Assembly (NCBI RefSeq): GCF_029633915.1
Contig: NZ_CP091092.1
Coordinates: forward strand, 1,488,001-1,552,000
Length of the DNA: 64,000 bases
Reading direction: 5' to 3'
Source of the DNA: Methanomicrobium antiquum
GTDB lineage: Archaea; Halobacteriota; Methanomicrobia; Methanomicrobiales; Methanomicrobiaceae
The notes beneath the pieces were generated by a model. That model was not told the origin of the DNA. It did not search any database and saw nothing but the letters and a program-made list of their open reading frames with translations. Position 1 is the first letter of the stretch, and every line of letters begins with the position of its first letter. Below, piece after piece: positions 7,823 to 17,810 of the stretch. Position numbers and translations under genes: made by a program.

Positions 7823-10800
7823 TTGAAAGAGGTTACAAGCAGTTACAATGCTAAAGAGGTCGAAGAGGAGGTCAGAAATTTCTGGACTTTAGAAGACACC
7901 TACAAAAAGGTGAAAGACCTGAGAAAAGACGGAGATGACTATTTCTTTGTTGACGGACCGCCGTATACAACAGGAAACATTCACCTTGGAACTGCATGGA
8001 ATAAAATTTTAAAGGATACAATATTGCGTTACAAGCGCATGCAGGGCAGAAATGTCATTGATCGTGCAGGATATGATATGCACGGACTTCCTATCGAAGT
8101 TCGTGTTGAAAACGAACTTGGATTTAAATCAAAAAAGGATATTGAATCATACGGAATCTCAAATTTTATAGAGAAATGCAAGAATTTTGCACTGGTTCAT
8201 AAGGACAAAATGTCAGATCAGTTCAGAGACCTTGGTATCTGGATGGATTTTGACAACCCGTATCAGACCATAAAGCCTGATTATATAGAAGCCGCATGGT
8301 GGGCACTTAAAAAGGCTGATGAGAAGAAACTGCTTGAAACCGGACATCGTGTTGTAAACTGGTGCCCACGCTGTGAGACTGCAATTGCAGATTCCGAAGT
8401 TGAATACTGGGATGAGGAAGACCCCTCAATATATGTGAAATTTCCGGTAAAAGGCAGGACAAATGAATACCTTGTTATCTGGACAACAACACCATGGACA
8501 CTTCCGGCAAATGTAGCAGTAGCGGCAGGAAAGGACTTTGTCTACGCAAAAGTTGAAGCATTAAAGGATGATAAAAAAGAAATTCTCTGGATTGCTGATG
8601 AACTTGCAGAAGATGTCTTAAAGAAAGGAAGATACACAGACTATTCTGTTATTGAGAAGATTTCCGGCGCTGAACTTGCAGGCACCGAATATGAATCGCC
8701 TCTATTGGATTTCGTACCGGTTCAAAAAACAATTGAACACAGGGTAGTAACAGCCGATCACGTGATGCTTGACAACACAGGTCTTGTACATACAGCACCG
8801 GGGCATGGATGGGATGATTATCTTGTCGGAATAAAGGAAAATCTGGACACTATTTGTCCTGTTGACGGAACAGGCCGGTTCACAGAAGAAGCAGGAGAAT
8901 TTGAAGGGCTTTATGTCCGCGATGCAAATGAAAGAGTCATTGAAGCACTTGGGGATTTCCTTCTTCGCAGAATGAAAATCACCCACCGATATGGTCATTG
9001 CTGGAGATGCAAAACACCAATAATAAGTCGTGCCACACAGCAGTGGTTCCTTGCAATCCCAAAGATTAAAGAACAGCTTCTGGATGAAATTTCCAAAGTC
9101 AAATGGTACCCTGAATGGGCAGGCAGTGCAAGGTTCCATGATTTCGTTGCAGACGCACGTGACTGGTGTATTTCCCGACAGCGTTACTGGGGCATACCAA
9201 TTCCTGTCTGGAAATGCGAGAAATGTGATAAATATCACGTATTTGGCACAATGGCTGAACTTAACGAAAAGGCAGGATCAAACCTGACTGATCCACACAG
9301 GCCATATGTTGACGAAATAACATACTCCTGCGACTGCGGAGGTACAATGAAGCGTGTCGAAGACATCTTTGATGTATGGTTTGACTCTGCAATGGCATCA
9401 TGGGCAACAATAGGATTTCCCGGAAAGACCGATGATTTCGAAAGGCTCTGGCCTGCAGATTTCATAACAGAAGGACAGGATCAGACACGCGGATGGTTCT
9501 ACTCCCAGCTTGGCGCATCAACAATTGCCTTTGACCGTGCGCCTTACAAAAGCGTTATGATGCACGGATTTGCACTTGATGCTGAAGGCCGTAAGATGTC
9601 AAAATCGATTGGAAACGTTGTTACTCCGGAAGAAATTGTTGAAAAAGTGGGCGTTGATGTACTTCGCCTGTACACACTTTCTGCAAGCGCACCGTGGGAC
9701 GATCTGAAGTTTAACTGGGAAGGTGTAAAGACAGTAAACAGGGCCGCAAACATCCTGTGGAATGTTTACCGCTTCCCACTCCCGTATATGATTCTTGACT
9801 CATTCGCGCCTCAGACAAATCAGAATGGAATCTGGAACGGAGATTATGTCAGAGAAAATCTCTCTTTGATGCCTGATGAGGACCGTTGGATAATATCACG
9901 CATAAACACACTATGCCACGAGGTTTCAGAGTTTACCAATACATGTCAGCTTCACAGGGCATCGCGTGCAATTTTAAACTGCATATTAGAGGACATTTCC
10001 CGTTGGTATGTCCAGCTTGTCCGTACAAGAATGTGGCTTGAAGAAGACGCGGTTGAAAAAATACAGGCATATGAAACAATGTATTACGTCATGAGAAGAC
10101 TTTCAGGCGTTCTTGCACCATATGCACCACACATTGCAGAAAAAATATACCAGAACCTTAGAACAGAATCAGACCCCGAAAGTGTTCATATGATCAAATG
10201 GTTTGCAGGAGACGAATCACTAAGAAATATGGCACTTGAAGAAGAGATGGATGTCATTCGATCATTTGACGAGGCTGTTGCAACAGCAAGGCAGGACGGA
10301 AAAAGAAAGCTCCGCTGGCCAGTTTCCGAAGTATTTGTTCTTACCAGTTCAGACACTGTGGAAAGTGCTGTAAGCCGTTTAAATGATTTATGCAGACAGC
10401 GTGCAAATGCAAGGAAAGTTTCGGTTGTCAAAGGCGCATGGGACAGAATGGGTGTTTGTGCAGAAGCAAACATGCGTGCAATTGGACCTGAATTTGGAAA
10501 AGAAGGCCCCAAAGTAAAATCTGCTATTGAAAGTGCTGATGCGGCACATTTAAAGGACGATATTTCAAAATCAGGAAGTGCCTCTTTAGACGGCTTTACA
10601 ATCACTGAAAAGCATGTTGTATTCTCAGAAACAATGCCCGAAGGGATATTCCCGGCTGAGATGCCGAATGCAACAGTTTGTGTTGATGTTACACTTGATG
10701 AAGAACTTGAAGCTGAAGGATATGCCAGGGAAGTCATAAGAAGGCTTCAGGAGATGAGAAAACAGCATACTCTCAATGTGGAAGACTCAGTTTCAGCATC

Positions 10801-10978
10801 TGTTTTTATATCAGATGAAAGGGTGGCAAAACTACTTGAAAACTGGAAAGATGCAATTGCAAACGAAGTAAGAGCAGAAAACCTTACTTTGCAGGGCGAT
10901 ATAAGCAGTGATTCTGAAAACTTACAGGAATGGGATGTTGAAGGAATAAAAATGAAGATGGAAATTTCAAAGATATAA
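7823..10978 (+). CDS. ileS: Isoleucyl-tRNA synthetase
   Basis: Charges tRNA-Ile. The 1051-residue protein has the class I signature DGPPYTTGNIHLGTAWNK (the HIGH motif as HLGT), the editing domain (WTTTPWTLPANVAV), zinc-type Cys clusters (WCPRCE, WRCKTP), the catalytic KMSKSIGN loop and a C-terminal tRNA-binding region. Length and order fit archaeal IleRS. The start is a TTG at 7823 preceded by GAGGGA. It is followed by a long T-rich terminator and then the convergent Thg1-type gene. Confidence 0.97.
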   Translation: MKEVTSSYNAKEVEEEVRNFWTLEDTYKKVKDLRKDGDDYFFVDGPPYTTGNIHLGTAWNKILKDTILRYKRMQGRNVIDRAGYDMHGLPIEVRVENELGFKSKKDIESYGISNFIEKCKNFALVHKDKMSDQFRDLGIWMDFDNPYQTIKPDYIEAAWWALKKADEKKLLETGHRVVNWCPRCETAIADSEVEYWDEEDPSIYVKFPVKGRTNEYLVIWTTTPWTLPANVAVAAGKDFVYAKVEALKDDKKEILWIADELAEDVLKKGRYTDYSVIEKISGAELAGTEYESPLLDFVPVQKTIEHRVVTADHVMLDNTGLVHTAPGHGWDDYLVGIKENLDTICPVDGTGRFTEEAGEFEGLYVRDANERVIEALGDFLLRRMKITHRYGHCWRCKTPIISRATQQWFLAIPKIKEQLLDEISKVKWYPEWAGSARFHDFVADARDWCISRQRYWGIPIPVWKCEKCDKYHVFGTMAELNEKAGSNLTDPHRPYVDEITYSCDCGGTMKRVEDIFDVWFDSAMASWATIGFPGKTDDFERLWPADFITEGQDQTRGWFYSQLGASTIAFDRAPYKSVMMHGFALDAEGRKMSKSIGNVVTPEEIVEKVGVDVLRLYTLSASAPWDDLKFNWEGVKTVNRAANILWNVYRFPLPYMILDSFAPQTNQNGIWNGDYVRENLSLMPDEDRWIISRINTLCHEVSEFTNTCQLHRASRAILNCILEDISRWYVQLVRTRMWLEEDAVEKIQAYETMYYVMRRLSGVLAPYAPHIAEKIYQNLRTESDPESVHMIKWFAGDESLRNMALEEEMDVIRSFDEAVATARQDGKRKLRWPVSEVFVLTSSDTVESAVSRLNDLCRQRANARKVSVVKGAWDRMGVCAEANMRAIGPEFGKEGPKVKSAIESADAAHLKDDISKSGSASLDGFTITEKHVVFSETMPEGIFPAEMPNATVCVDVTLDEELEAEGYAREVIRRLQEMRKQHTLNVEDSVSASVFISDERVAKLLENWKDAIANEVRAENLTLQGDISSDSENLQEWDVEGIKMKMEISKI

Positions 10979-11038
10979 ATATTTGATTTTTTATTTGATT
11001 TTTTTTATTTGATTTTCCTTTTTTTTCTCTATTTTTTT
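10979..11038 (+). terminator. T-rich terminator after ileS
   Basis: Three consecutive units of ATTTGATTTTTT type followed by T8 and T7 runs directly after the ileS stop. Archaeal RNA polymerase stops at such T tracts without needing a hairpin. Confidence 0.6.
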
Positions 11039-11063
11039 AGATTCAATATGAATCAGGTATTGA

Positions 11064-11798
11064 TCAGACAATGCCTGAGATTATGCGATAGAGATAATCC
11101 TGTCCTTCCGGTTCATTAAAAAGCGGTGGAGACATATCGCGGACAACCTTCCTTCTATCTGTAACAACTTCAGTTTTGTCAACAGGATTGTATCCTGTTT
11201 TCTGATATGTGGTCTTATGAATTATAACGCCGCGCCTCTGCCATGCAGGTGTCTTTGAAAGATTAATGCTTCTTTCATGCATCATTTCATGCATCTGCGC
11301 CGCCTTCATACCTTTAAGCTCACGCGCCGCCTTTACAGGTGAAAAACCCTCACTTATCAGGGCATGCTGGCAGTATGCGTTCATATGGTTTCTCCATGCT
11401 TCTTTCTGCCTCCAGGAAAAATAATCACAGACGCTTTCGTTTCCAACAAGCACAACTCGTGAATCAAATGAAACAGGCTCTTTTGCACCAATTAAAAGTG
11501 TAAATGCACTTGCCGCATATGATGCACACACAGAATCTATTTTTTCAATCCTGCCATTAAAAGGAAGACGTGAGAAATACAGACTGATTTCATCAGAAAA
11601 GGTATATGCAAAATCAGGCTCAAGACCGCTTTTTGAGATTAAAGATTCACATACGCTACACATTGCATCATTAAACCCGGAATCATAGGGCTTTTTCAGA
11701 TTAAGCCCTAAGGTAAGGCTGTGAAACGCCCTTCCATCAAGCCTTACTACAACAGGTGCAATTATAGAAAGACTACTGAAAATTTCTCTCTCCTGCAT
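11064..11798 (-). CDS. thg1: tRNA-His guanylyltransferase (Thg1 family)
   Basis: Adds nucleotides in the 3'-5' direction, in the family's best-known role placing G-1 on tRNA-His. The 244-residue protein begins MQEREIFSSL, has the metal-binding Asp in VVVRLDGRAFH and the catalytic DE pair in YTFSDEIS, and contains the HMNAYCQHAL and WQRRGVIIHK segments typical of archaeal and eukaryotic Thg1. The reading frame is uninterrupted. It stands alone, convergent with ileS. The tRNA-His gene at 34053-34124 has C73 and no encoded G-1, so it is a natural substrate; that link is inference. Confidence 0.9.
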   Translation of the reverse strand: MQEREIFSSLSIIAPVVVRLDGRAFHSLTLGLNLKKPYDSGFNDAMCSVCESLISKSGLEPDFAYTFSDEISLYFSRLPFNGRIEKIDSVCASYAASAFTLLIGAKEPVSFDSRVVLVGNESVCDYFSWRQKEAWRNHMNAYCQHALISEGFSPVKAARELKGMKAAQMHEMMHERSINLSKTPAWQRRGVIIHKTTYQKTGYNPVDKTEVVTDRRKVVRDMSPPLFNEPEGQDYLYRIISGIV

Positions 11799-12108
11799 AA
11801 GATTCTCAAATATTTTGTCTGCCGCCTTATACGGCAGGATATAATCACAGGTATGATTCAGGTGCTTAAAACCTCTTATTCCTGTTAATTGTTTCCTTAA
11901 TTAGTTTCCTTAATTGCCAGAGATCTTTTCTTTTTTTCAAATTTCTATGCAATACCAGATAATCAATAACTGATTTAATAATTTATAACTAATCCAATCA
12001 ATAACCGATTAATCTTTAATCAGACGGTAATATCCCGGTTTAATCAAAATAATTAATTATTCGTCAAAAAAAATTAAATCAGTCTGTATTCTTTATATCA
12101 GTCTCTTT
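11799..12108. other. Intergenic region, no gene seen
   Basis: About 310 AT-rich bases with short repeats (TTCCTTAATTAG twice near 11890-11915; several AACTAATC/ACCGATTAATC variants around 11985-12025). No ORF with a ribosome site and no clear RNA gene. Confidence 0.5.
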
Positions 12109-12372
12109 TTAGTAATCAATCTCTTTTGACGGGAACATATTTGAAAAGTGTCTTATTATTATGACATCTCCAATTGACCTTATAATTCTATAAGGCACTT
12201 TAATTCCCTTAAATCCCTTCAGCTGTAAAAGCTCCGGATTTAAATCACTTACTGCAAGAGAATCAATCTTTTTTGTGTCAACATTTAAGACTGCATCGTC
12301 AACAACACCTACACGGACAGCTTTCTCCGTGTAGACCTCCATCCCAAAAAGCTCAGTTATTTGTGTCTTCAT
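12109..12372 (-). CDS. PRC-barrel domain protein
   Basis: Small soluble protein of 87 residues consisting of one PRC-barrel domain (FGMEVYTEKAVRVGVVDDAVLN, then IKVPYRIIRSIGDVIII). PRC barrels occur as RNA- or protein-binding modules; archaeal single-domain members are common and their partner is unknown. The ATG at 12372 is preferred to a TTG at 12381. It is divergent from the site-2 protease gene with only 52 bases between the starts, so the two probably share a promoter region and perhaps regulation. Confidence 0.8.
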   Translation of the reverse strand: MKTQITELFGMEVYTEKAVRVGVVDDAVLNVDTKKIDSLAVSDLNPELLQLKGFKGIKVPYRIIRSIGDVIIIRHFSNMFPSKEIDY

Positions 12373-12424
12373 TATAATCAACTGAAGGTATAATACTTAA
12401 AAGTTAAAAATATAATCTTTCCTA

Positions 12425-13567
12425 ATGGCTGACTCAATACAAATTGGCAAAATTTCAGGCATTCCGATAAGGCTTCACTTTACATTTCTCCTGGTGATAC
12501 CTCTTTTTGCATTTATAATCGGATATCAGATAGAATACACTGTTGTATTTTTGCAAAACATATTCCGGATTTCTGATATTGACACATCACTAATCACTTC
12601 AGGATATATGCCTTATTCTCTTGGAGTTATTGTAACACTAAGCCTTTTTGCCGGAGTTCTCATTCATGAACTTTCACACTCCCTTGTTGCAAAAAAAAGA
12701 GGCCTTAAGGTAAACAGTATAACCCTTCTGATTTTGGGCGGCATTGCATCAATTGATGAAGGAAAAAGTCCTGACCCTAAAATAGAGCTCCCAATGGCAC
12801 TTGCAGGGCCGCTTGCAAGTTTTGCGATAGGAATAATATCATGCATTTTAGCATATCTCTCTTATGCATACATACCTGTATCAGCTCTTTCAGGACTATT
12901 TTTTTACATATTTGGATATCTGGGATTTTTGAATCTGCTTTTATTTGTGTTCAACTTAATTCCTGCATTCCCAATGGATGGAGGGCGTGTTTTAAGAGCG
13001 CTTCTTGCAAGAAGACTTCCCATATATCAGGCAACAAGAATATCGGCAGATATAGGCCGTGCATTTGCCGTTATATTCGGAATTTTAGGGATAATCATAC
13101 TTAGTCCGATTCTTGTGATAATTGCAGTCTTTATCTACATCGGCGCAGGTCAGGAAGCAGAGATGACAAAGTTCAATGAGTTGTTAAGGGATGTAAAAAT
13201 AAAAGAGGCGATGACATCTCCTGCAATCTCAGTAGAACCTGACCAGAATGTCGAAGAGATTGTATCTCTTATGTATTCAACAAAGCACCTTGGCTACCCT
13301 GTTATGGAAAGAGGAAGGCTTGCCGGCATGGTTACATTAAATGATATTACAAGCCTTCCGGCAATAGACCGGGATGCTATGCTTGTAAAAGATGTAATGT
13401 CAAAGGATGTTATAACACTCCCTCCGGATGCGATGCTTTCTGATGCAATGAAAATTATGTCACTTCAAAATATCGGAAGAATACCTGTTGCAGAAGACGG
13501 CAATGTAATAGGAATCGTTACAAGAACAGACATTCTGCGGTTTATTGAGCTTAAAGAAATGACATAA
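12425..13567 (+). CDS. Site-2-type intramembrane metalloprotease with two CBS domains
   Basis: Zinc protease of family M50 predicted to cleave membrane-bound substrates. The 380-residue protein has several transmembrane helices, the HExxH zinc motif in GVLIHELSHSLVAKK (about residue 80), the third ligand in NLIPAFPMDGGRVLRA and two cytoplasmic CBS domains (about 255-375), which usually bind adenine nucleotides. It belongs to the M. jannaschii S2P type, where CBS domains are fused to the protease. No good Shine-Dalgarno is seen, so the mRNA may be leaderless. The substrate is unknown. Confidence 0.93.
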   Translation: MADSIQIGKISGIPIRLHFTFLLVIPLFAFIIGYQIEYTVVFLQNIFRISDIDTSLITSGYMPYSLGVIVTLSLFAGVLIHELSHSLVAKKRGLKVNSITLLILGGIASIDEGKSPDPKIELPMALAGPLASFAIGIISCILAYLSYAYIPVSALSGLFFYIFGYLGFLNLLLFVFNLIPAFPMDGGRVLRALLARRLPIYQATRISADIGRAFAVIFGILGIIILSPILVIIAVFIYIGAGQEAEMTKFNELLRDVKIKEAMTSPAISVEPDQNVEEIVSLMYSTKHLGYPVMERGRLAGMVTLNDITSLPAIDRDAMLVKDVMSKDVITLPPDAMLSDAMKIMSLQNIGRIPVAEDGNVIGIVTRTDILRFIELKEMT

Positions 13568-13675
13568 GAAAGAATAAAAAGAATAAAACAAAAAAATACA
13601 CAAAAATAACTAAAATTTCCATGAAAAAGGGGTTTTATCACTCCATTCATGAACATTTTTATACTAAATCCAATA

Positions 13676-15325
13676 TTAAAATTCAATGTATTCCGAAAAA
13701 GCCAATTTCCCGGTTAAAGCTTCGAGATCCTTTAAATTTTTAAAAGGCCTTTTTGCAAGAATGTTCACAGCTGTCTTTTTTCCAATTCCCGGCAGTTTTT
13801 TTACAGCGCCATGATGAAGTTTGTTGATTAAAAGAGGTTTTTCAAACCCTGTAACCGATCTGAATCCCCAGTCTGTTACAAAAGCATCAATAACTGTTCC
13901 CTCAGAGATTTCATACGGAAAACCAACAAGAATCGGATATGATCCAAGTTGTCTTCCAAAAGAGGTCTGCCCTGAAACTTCGATTATTATGTCTAAAAGA
14001 ACAGTGCCGAAAGGAAATACTCTTTTTAACATTGGAAGGTCAAACTCTTTTCTCACCTTCTCTTTGAAAATTTTAAATCTCGCTTCATGCTGACCGATTG
14101 TGTTGTCAGAATAGGCTTTTGTTCCTTCAAAAGGCATTACCTGCCTGATATTAACACGCCTTACAAGAAGATTGCTTTTTAAAAGCGAAAACAGAAATTT
14201 TTCATTTAATTCGTATGTTTTTTCTGTTTCGCCTGAAAGACCCATAACAAAATTAAGACCAGGCAGAAGATGCGGAACGCCGTTTTCATCACGAATTCCG
14301 CCGACATCATTCACTATTTCAATCGCTTTTAAGACATCCTCAGGCATTGCCTTTAAGTTATTCTGTAAGATTACAGCAGGGTCTGCTGACTCCATACCAA
14401 ATGCGGCAATATCACCTGCTGTATGCCACCTGACAATTGCTGATAATGCATCTTTTGACTCTTCAGGATGTGCGGCAATTGTTCCCGGATTTATGTTATC
14501 GATATGAAGTGTCTTCAAGTCGGGTGCGGCATTTCTTATTCCGGCAAACAAAGATTCAATTTTATCAGGCGAAGGGGTTGGAAATTCATCTTCTGTGACA
14601 GAACCGTATGACAACAAATCCGGCTGACGCCCAAGCCTGAAATGAAATGCTCCTGCATTAAAAAGGGCTGATACCTCACTATGAATTCCATCCTCTGTTC
14701 TGTACTGCGGCATTCCATAAAGAAATTCAGTGCAAAAAGAACAACCCCCCTTAACCGCACGCGAACATCCTCTTGCAGTTTCAAGCTCACAGATTACATA
14801 TGGAAATTTTGGGTGTTGTCTGATAACAGACGCCCCCAAAACACTTCTTTTATCAATTAGAGAATATCTGAAATCACCAAAAGGCCTGCCACCCTTCAGG
14901 ACTGAATTAAGCGCTGATGAAATCTCACCTGAAAGAACATAATCATAACAGGAATAATTTTCCTTTTGTGCAGTCTTCCCACCTCCGGAAGAGCTTCCAA
15001 AAACAACCGGGCCGCCAAGACATTTAACCGGATTTTTAAGACTGCTTCCAATACCAAATATCTCGTTTGCAGACGCAGGTGTTCCTCCGAGATATTTACC
15101 AGGCACAGTAACGCCTGATATAAAAATAAAGAGATCTTTTTTTTCAATTTCACAGATGAGTGAAGGATTCTTTCTAAGCTCATCTATTGTAGAATATGTT
15201 ACAGAAAAGCCGTTTTCAATGCATACTCCTGCACAGTATCTGACATAGGGTGAGATATAAGGCGATACTCCAAAGCATGCAGGCTCATCAATATAGCCGT
15301 CCAGAATGAATGCTTCAGAGGTCAT
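13676..15325 (-). CDS. Radical SAM protein with C-terminal helix-hairpin-helix (COG1031 type)
   Basis: Predicted iron-sulfur radical SAM enzyme of 549 residues with unknown reaction. The cluster motif is the expanded ETARGCSRAVKGGCSFCTEF; the usual CxxxCxxC spacing is altered to C-x7-C-x2-C, which is characteristic of this archaeal family. Near the C terminus there is a TRAM/OB-like segment and a helix-hairpin-helix (KKLPGIGKKTAVNILAKRP), which suggests nucleic-acid binding, perhaps RNA modification. Its start overlaps the end of mptE by 11 bases in a three-gene operon with the RCK-DHH gene. Confidence 0.8.
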   Translation of the reverse strand: MTSEAFILDGYIDEPACFGVSPYISPYVRYCAGVCIENGFSVTYSTIDELRKNPSLICEIEKKDLFIFISGVTVPGKYLGGTPASANEIFGIGSSLKNPVKCLGGPVVFGSSSGGGKTAQKENYSCYDYVLSGEISSALNSVLKGGRPFGDFRYSLIDKRSVLGASVIRQHPKFPYVICELETARGCSRAVKGGCSFCTEFLYGMPQYRTEDGIHSEVSALFNAGAFHFRLGRQPDLLSYGSVTEDEFPTPSPDKIESLFAGIRNAAPDLKTLHIDNINPGTIAAHPEESKDALSAIVRWHTAGDIAAFGMESADPAVILQNNLKAMPEDVLKAIEIVNDVGGIRDENGVPHLLPGLNFVMGLSGETEKTYELNEKFLFSLLKSNLLVRRVNIRQVMPFEGTKAYSDNTIGQHEARFKIFKEKVRKEFDLPMLKRVFPFGTVLLDIIIEVSGQTSFGRQLGSYPILVGFPYEISEGTVIDAFVTDWGFRSVTGFEKPLLINKLHHGAVKKLPGIGKKTAVNILAKRPFKNLKDLEALTGKLAFSEYIEF

Positions 15326-15935
15326 AACCCAAAATTCCTAAAAGTTCGCGGGCAATCATAAGTTTTCCATGTTTCATGGGATTGACCGAAGAATCATCAA
15401 GGTCAAAGCCGGCAAGCCTTACTTTGGATGCTCCAAGCTCTACTGCTGTGAATACAGCCCTGTCACCGTCTGTAAACCCGCCAAAGTTATAAACACCTTT
15501 TACAGGTCTGCTTTGCGTTGTAATGACAACGGGGCCTTTGAACAGCGGCACCCAGTTTTTGAGAAGTGAAATATTGTCGCCATGCGCATGAACAACCATG
15601 ATTGTTCCTGACCGGCTCATCTCCAAAAAACTGTCCTCACAGCCATCCAAATCTGTAGAGATAATATCAGGTCTTATTTTGGATTTGTACAGATAGTCTG
15701 CCGCAGCATCGGCGGCAAAAACAACTCCTTCAATCCTGCTTATTTCATCTTTAAGGCAGGGTGCATTGCCACATACTGTGACATTTTTTCCATCTAATGC
15801 CAGTTTCAATTTCTCAATATCATCTTTTGATGTTAAAGTGCGGGCAAATTCTGCGGCCCGCTCATCATCAGCTCTTTCAAAGCCAAAATAATCAAGAATG
15901 CGCAGATAATGCGGCTCCCAGTCCTCAAACTTCAT
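15315..15935 (-). CDS. mptE: 6-hydroxymethyl-7,8-dihydropterin pyrophosphokinase MptE
   Basis: Activates 6-hydroxymethyl-dihydropterin with ATP, a step of tetrahydromethanopterin synthesis. The 206-residue protein is of the DUF115/MptE type: MKFEDWEPHYLRILDYFGF at the start, a Rossmann-like GNAPCL segment, DIISTDLDGCED and HAHGDN. The ATG at 15935 lies inside the end of the preceding gene and its stop overlaps the next gene, so the three genes are translationally linked. Its presence argues for a methanogen or other H4MPT user. Confidence 0.87.
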   Translation of the reverse strand: MKFEDWEPHYLRILDYFGFERADDERAAEFARTLTSKDDIEKLKLALDGKNVTVCGNAPCLKDEISRIEGVVFAADAAADYLYKSKIRPDIISTDLDGCEDSFLEMSRSGTIMVVHAHGDNISLLKNWVPLFKGPVVITTQSRPVKGVYNFGGFTDGDRAVFTAVELGASKVRLAGFDLDDSSVNPMKHGKLMIARELLGILGYDL

Positions 15936-17403
15936 TCTGCTCTTCTTTTCCAAGCCCGACAATTTCTGCAAAGCGCTTTAAAAGTGGATCGATTACTAAA
16001 GAGAGAAGCTCTTCTTTATTTTTTACAAGTATAAAAGAGTGCAGAGGTATCCTTGCCGCCGCCATATTTGCATGTCCTCCCGCTTCACCAATCCCTTCAA
16101 AGGCCTCCTTCATAACATTCCCAACATGCATTCTGATGTCTTTGTTTCGTGCGGAAATTGTGATATAATCCTCACCAATCCCATATGCAACGGCTGTGTT
16201 TATTCCTTCAAGCTGAATTAAAAGGTCTGCCGCCTGAGGGATGACATCGCGGTTCTTTACATATCCAACATTTGTAAAAAGATAGCCATTCTGAACCTTT
16301 CTGTTTTTTATTGCATAACCTATTGCATCCATTGTTTCAATAGACATTGAAGGGGATGTGATTTTGTCGAGGAGTTCCCCGTCAGTTAAGGGAAGGAGGA
16401 ATGCGGCGTAATTTAAGTCCTGCGGCGTTAAGCTTCTTGAAAAATCCTTTGTGTCTGCGCGTATACCATACAAAAGAGCTGTTGCAACTTTTTGATCAAC
16501 TGAGATATCAAGTTCCTGCAGGTACTGAGTCATTATGCTTGCAGTTGCTCCGACACCAGGTCTTATATCAACGAAATGAACAGATCTTAAATCATCATCA
16601 GGAGTTTTGTGGTGATCGATTATGATATCCACTTTTTTGTCATTGGGTAAGAAATTGTTGCTCCCGGGATATGACGAATCAACAAGTGCCAGGTAATTAC
16701 AGCCTTCAAGTATCTCTTCAGATGTATCTTCGGTTACTTTTTGAAGCTGAATATCAAGAAGAGTTACGAATGCACGGTTTTCCTGATGACCGATTTTTCC
16801 GTCATAGAAAATTTTACTCTCAAGTTTGCCGCCGCTTGCCTCTTTTCCGATTGCACATAGCGCCATTGCGCTTGAGATAGCATCAGGATCAGGATTTGTA
16901 TGTAGAATAATTCCCATGGTTCCTTCACAATTTGAGAGGAAATGATAGAGTTTTCTCGCAAGTCTTGACGAATGAAGCCTTCTTATGTGATGTACAGCGG
17001 TTTTTGCAAATACTTCCTGAGGATACAGGGCAATATCAGCACCGGCCTGTTCAAGAAGAGACAGACTTAATCTGTCAATTGCCCTTGCAATGACATAAGC
17101 AGACGGATATTTTTCTTTTACTCTTTTTACAGCCTCAAGATTTGCGTTCTTGTCGCTTGAGAGGACAAATACCACCTCAGGTACCGGAAGACCTTCTAAC
17201 AGCTTTAAATCAGTAATATCACGAACAATAGCTTCATAATTCTGATCTCTTAAATCATCGACACGTTTCTCATCGCTGTCAATAACTATCACATGATCTG
17301 TATCATGCACAAGCTCTTCAACTACATTGTAGCCGATGCTTCCGCATCCAAGAACCATATATTTCACTTTGTCAGATGTTCCATTCGGCAGACTATCAGG
17401 CAT
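15925..17403 (-). CDS. RCK (TrkA-N)-DHH-DHHA1 phosphoesterase
   Basis: Predicted nucleotide phosphodiesterase of 492 residues. Residues 10-140 form a TrkA-N/RCK nucleotide-binding domain (YMVLGCGSIGYNVVEEL, VIVIDSDE). The DHH domain follows, with HTNPDPDAISSAMAL, LVDSSYPG and IIIDHHKTP as metal motifs, and then DHHA1 with GEAGGHANMAAARI. This architecture is found in archaeal proteins proposed to degrade cyclic di-AMP, which itself controls RCK-type potassium channels; the substrate here is inference. It is the first gene of the operon with mptE and the radical SAM gene. Confidence 0.85.
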   Translation of the reverse strand: MPDSLPNGTSDKVKYMVLGCGSIGYNVVEELVHDTDHVIVIDSDEKRVDDLRDQNYEAIVRDITDLKLLEGLPVPEVVFVLSSDKNANLEAVKRVKEKYPSAYVIARAIDRLSLSLLEQAGADIALYPQEVFAKTAVHHIRRLHSSRLARKLYHFLSNCEGTMGIILHTNPDPDAISSAMALCAIGKEASGGKLESKIFYDGKIGHQENRAFVTLLDIQLQKVTEDTSEEILEGCNYLALVDSSYPGSNNFLPNDKKVDIIIDHHKTPDDDLRSVHFVDIRPGVGATASIMTQYLQELDISVDQKVATALLYGIRADTKDFSRSLTPQDLNYAAFLLPLTDGELLDKITSPSMSIETMDAIGYAIKNRKVQNGYLFTNVGYVKNRDVIPQAADLLIQLEGINTAVAYGIGEDYITISARNKDIRMHVGNVMKEAFEGIGEAGGHANMAAARIPLHSFILVKNKEELLSLVIDPLLKRFAEIVGLGKEEQNEV

Positions 17404-17491
17404 GTATAATTACGTTATCTCTCAAAGGTATTTAGACAATTTCCGAAATGTTTATCTGAAAGTAAGTGTCAGTTATTTAGGCACAACAAAG

Positions 17492-17565
17492 GGCCTGTAG
17501 CTTAGTCAGGCAGAGCGACGGACTCTTAATCCGTAGGCCAGGGGTTCAAATCCCTTCAGGCCCGT
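17492..17565 (+). tRNA. tRNA-Lys (anticodon CTT)
   Basis: A 74-base cloverleaf: acceptor GGGCCTG pairs with CAGGCCC, anticodon arm ACGGA-CTCTTAA-TCCGT, T arm GGGG-TTCAAAT-CCCT. The discriminator is G and CCA is not encoded. A box A-like CCGAAATGTTTATC lies about 40 bases upstream. Confidence 0.96.
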
Positions 17566-17583
17566 TTTTGCAATTTTTTTTTG
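17566..17583 (+). terminator. T-tract terminator after tRNA-Lys
   Basis: T5 followed by GCAA and T9 directly after the tRNA; a typical archaeal stop signal. Confidence 0.55.
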
Positions 17584-17810
17584 GAACTTTTAAAAAAATC
17601 ATTCTAATTATAGGTTATTTTTGATTCTAAATCCGATTTAACTTTTATTTTGAAAAAAACAATTAGGAAATCTCCAACAAAATCCAGTGATTTTCTTAGA
17701 ATTTTAAAAAAAAAATTCTTTTTTTCCTGTGCGGCATCTGATATTTTTTTGTCTTTTTGCCGTATTTGCTATTAATTATCCATTAATTCTTTTATGATTC
17801 ACATTTTCTT

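Noticed and set aside
11064-11798. Pyrrolysine (in-frame TAG) in the Thg1 gene
   Set aside because: An in-frame amber codon is known in a Methanosarcina thg1, but this frame is open throughout its 244 codons.
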